This document shows, piece by piece, positions 34,038 through 35,672 of a stretch of 35,672 nt of DNA; the stretch's first letter is position 1, and each line of letters starts with the position of its first letter. This stretch comes from Vibrio sp. 10N.261.55.A7 (GTDB taxonomy: Bacteria > Pseudomonadota > Gammaproteobacteria > Enterobacterales > Vibrionaceae), in the NCBI RefSeq assembly GCF_002877365.1, contig NZ_MCWZ01000168.1, forward strand, positions 1 through 35,672, written 5' to 3'. A program made the translations under genes and the position numbers. The notes below the pieces were generated by a model, which was not told the DNA's origin, did no database searches, and saw only the letters and a program-made list of their open reading frames with translations.

Positions 34038-34460
34038 TTGAGCCGTCTGAATTACCTATGCTTGCTCTGTTTGTTCTCATTCCAAGTCACCGCTTACGAC
34101 TACGCTATTGTCTCGCTTAATCACGACTTTCCTTCCCTTCGTTCCAGCCAAGTAAAAATGCTGTATAGAGGACGGCTTACCTCTATAAGCGGCACTCGAA
34201 CGCGACTCGTTGATTTACCAGCCGTATCGAATCAACGAGAAGAGTTCTACTTAAAAATACTGGGAAAGAATCCATCACAAATGAATGCGATTTGGGCCAG
34301 ACAAAGCTTCTCAGGCAAGGCAAAGGCGCCCTTTGAATTGAAAACTGAAAACCCGCTAGATGTCATCCAATGGCTTAATAAACATCAAAATGGCATTGCT
34401 TATTTACCAATTAACAACGTCACAATCGATATGAATATTCTCTATAAAACAGATAATTAA
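34038..34460 (+). CDS. Half-size PstS-like periplasmic binding protein
   Basis: A 140-residue exported protein. The start is TTG 34038 with AAAGGAG five bases upstream and a signal peptide ending SFQVTA; an in-frame GTG at 33912 would overlap the divergent kinase gene. The mature part of about 120 residues resembles only part of a phosphate-type binding protein: FYLKILGKNPSQMNAIWARQSFSGKAKAP, read in two parts, then VIQWLNKHQNGIAYLP, matching the W.R..FSGK..P and GIGYvp signatures. Full PstS proteins have about 320 residues. It precedes the barrel gene by nine bases, so the two are one operon. Confidence 0.88.
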   Translation: MSRLNYLCLLCLFSFQVTAYDYAIVSLNHDFPSLRSSQVKMLYRGRLTSISGTRTRLVDLPAVSNQREEFYLKILGKNPSQMNAIWARQSFSGKAKAPFELKTENPLDVIQWLNKHQNGIAYLPINNVTIDMNILYKTDN

Positions 34461-34469
34461 GGCTAGAAT

Positions 34470-35516
34470 ATGAAGGTATGGTTTACATTGCTACTCATTG
34501 TTTATGCGCCCTGGTGCGCAGCTCAAATCAATGTTTCAGAATCCATTCGGCTCAGCGGTTTTGCCACTTTTTCCGCCGCTAAAACAGATGCCAACACACC
34601 ACTGATCATAAATAGAGAGATATCCGACGAATGGTGCTTTGATTGTGATACCGCCGTTGGGCTTCAATTGGATGCCGACATTAACGATCACTGGCGCGCT
34701 TCAGCTCAAGTGGTAAAGCGGCCTCAAGACCACTTTTCTTCGCCTGAATTAGAGCAAGCCTTCATCGAATTTGCCAACCGAAACTACCAAGTCAAGGTGG
34801 GAAGGTTAAGAGTTCCACTCTACATGCTATCCGAAGTCTATTATGTCTCTTCTGCGTACCCTTGGTTGCGTTTGCCAATCAGTGTCTATTCATTCGACTT
34901 AGGGCTAACCCATTTTGATGGAGGGCGGCTAGACTGGAACTTTGAGTTAACGGACAACACCCAATTGATCGTCTCGCCCTTTGTGACTTCATCATCGGAC
35001 ATTGATCAAAATCTGTATGGCGTAGCCAGCCGATTTGAAACCAAAGCAAGCCCGGGCATCAGTTCTCAAATACTTTATAACGACAATGAATTCAGATTTA
35101 GCTACCTTCGATCCAATGTCACCATTACTAGCCCACTGGTCAGCAATGGCAGAACGAATAACAATGTAGATTTAGTGACTTTAGGGGCCAGCTACTACTT
35201 TGACGAGCTGCACTTTCAATCTGAAATACTGTTCTCAAACGACTTTGATCCAGATTGGTACGCTGGGTTTGACTACACACTCGGGAAATGGATTCCCTAT
35301 ATTCAATATGGGCAACAGCGCAATCGTGTCAAAAATGAGTCTTACCTCATTGGGACTCGTTACAACATAACTCGTCAACTGAATCTGAATCTCGAATGGC
35401 AATACATTGAAGGGCGAGAAGAGCCAGCCAATGGGTACTTTACACAAATTCAACTGCCACCCTCAATAGAGTCAACCGTTCACCTTTATTCGGTCGGTCT
35501 GTCGTTAACCTTTTAA
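34470..35516 (+). CDS. Outer-membrane beta-barrel (porin-like) protein
   Basis: A 348-residue exported protein. The signal peptide MKVWFTLLLIVYAPWCAAQ ends with AAQ. The rest has alternating strands of hydrophobic and polar residues with short turns, begins a barrel near IRLSGFATFSAA, and ends with an aromatic (SVGLSLTF), the outer-membrane assembly signal. One paired cysteine motif (WCFDCD, about 51-56) lies near the N-terminus. It resembles phosphate- or small-solute porin-like proteins found next to PstS-like proteins, but no substrate motif can be read. It forms an operon with the half-size PstS-like gene and faces a hybrid kinase. Confidence 0.88.
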   Translation: MKVWFTLLLIVYAPWCAAQINVSESIRLSGFATFSAAKTDANTPLIINREISDEWCFDCDTAVGLQLDADINDHWRASAQVVKRPQDHFSSPELEQAFIEFANRNYQVKVGRLRVPLYMLSEVYYVSSAYPWLRLPISVYSFDLGLTHFDGGRLDWNFELTDNTQLIVSPFVTSSSDIDQNLYGVASRFETKASPGISSQILYNDNEFRFSYLRSNVTITSPLVSNGRTNNNVDLVTLGASYYFDELHFQSEILFSNDFDPDWYAGFDYTLGKWIPYIQYGQQRNRVKNESYLIGTRYNITRQLNLNLEWQYIEGREEPANGYFTQIQLPPSIESTVHLYSVGLSLTF

Positions 35517-35672
35517 GTTGTATATTTTAGTTGTTTCACACTTTTTTTGTCTTCAATGAAACGACTCATAAATATTCGTGCTACTGATCGTTATCATCAA
35601 AAATTAAGTCTATTCATCTAAAAAAGTCAATCCGCAATTTGTCGGTAAAAACCAACACCAAGAACTATAATT

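Overview
The window reads as a piece of a Vibrionaceae chromosome, most likely a marine Vibrio. The best evidence is a vemP-secD-secF cassette, a Vibrio salinity/export-monitoring system, recognisable from the VemP C-terminal arrest motif. A CsrB-type RNA sits behind a VarA/GacA-like box, and the rest is a typical gammaproteobacterial housekeeping and accessory mix. Base composition is moderately AT-rich and even. I see no insertion sequence, phage, integron, CRISPR array, rRNA or tRNA.

Layout. 1-2.4 kb: malate synthase aceB behind a GntR-like palindrome, then a GlcG/HbpS protein; no isocitrate lyase gene follows. 2.5-4.5 kb: a cysteine-rich unknown and an isochorismatase-type hydrolase, divergent from a GlxA-type AraC regulator. 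4.6-5.9 kb: a truncated haemoglobin directly followed by a PAS-GGDEF protein. 6-8.3 kb: a Gfo/Idh/MocA oxidoreductase and an ABM monooxygenase, divergent from a LysR regulator. 8.5-13 kb: a parvulin, CheV, a YjbR protein, a MarR regulator with two matching operators facing a DMT exporter, and a second GGDEF protein. 13-19.2 kb: a DHH phosphoesterase, a small lipoprotein, a DUF218 protein, L-serine dehydratase, nitroreductase NfsA, a DUF2867 protein and a second YjbR protein. 19.3-22 kb: a cold-shock/DUF1294 membrane protein, an ABM-like protein with a WYL regulator, and YjjG. 22-26.5 kb: a small ORF, an 8-bp tandem repeat, the vemP-secD-secF operon and an unknown gene. 26.7-29.9 kb: a DnaQ-like exonuclease, an RhlE-like helicase and a propeller lactonase. 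30-31.3 kb: csrB on the minus strand, then dCMP deaminase. 31.3-35.5 kb: a hybrid histidine kinase divergent from a half-size PstS-like protein and an outer-membrane barrel.

How the parts work together. Three signalling themes recur. The first is export and salinity control: the VemP nascent chain controls secDF translation, and an RNA fold near the secD start appears built to be opened by a ribosome stalled at the vemP end. The second is global post-transcriptional control through CsrB and CsrA. The third is c-di-GMP and chemotaxis: two GGDEF proteins, one paired with a globin, and CheV. Several small regulator-target pairs (GlxA/hydrolase, LysR/oxidoreductase, MarR/exporter, WYL/ABM-like) are read from divergent or operonic placement.

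The most interesting items are the vemP leader RNA architecture, the truncated globin-diguanylate cyclase pair, and the hybrid kinase/PstS-like/porin cluster. All calls were made by reading the sequence, and no database search was run.
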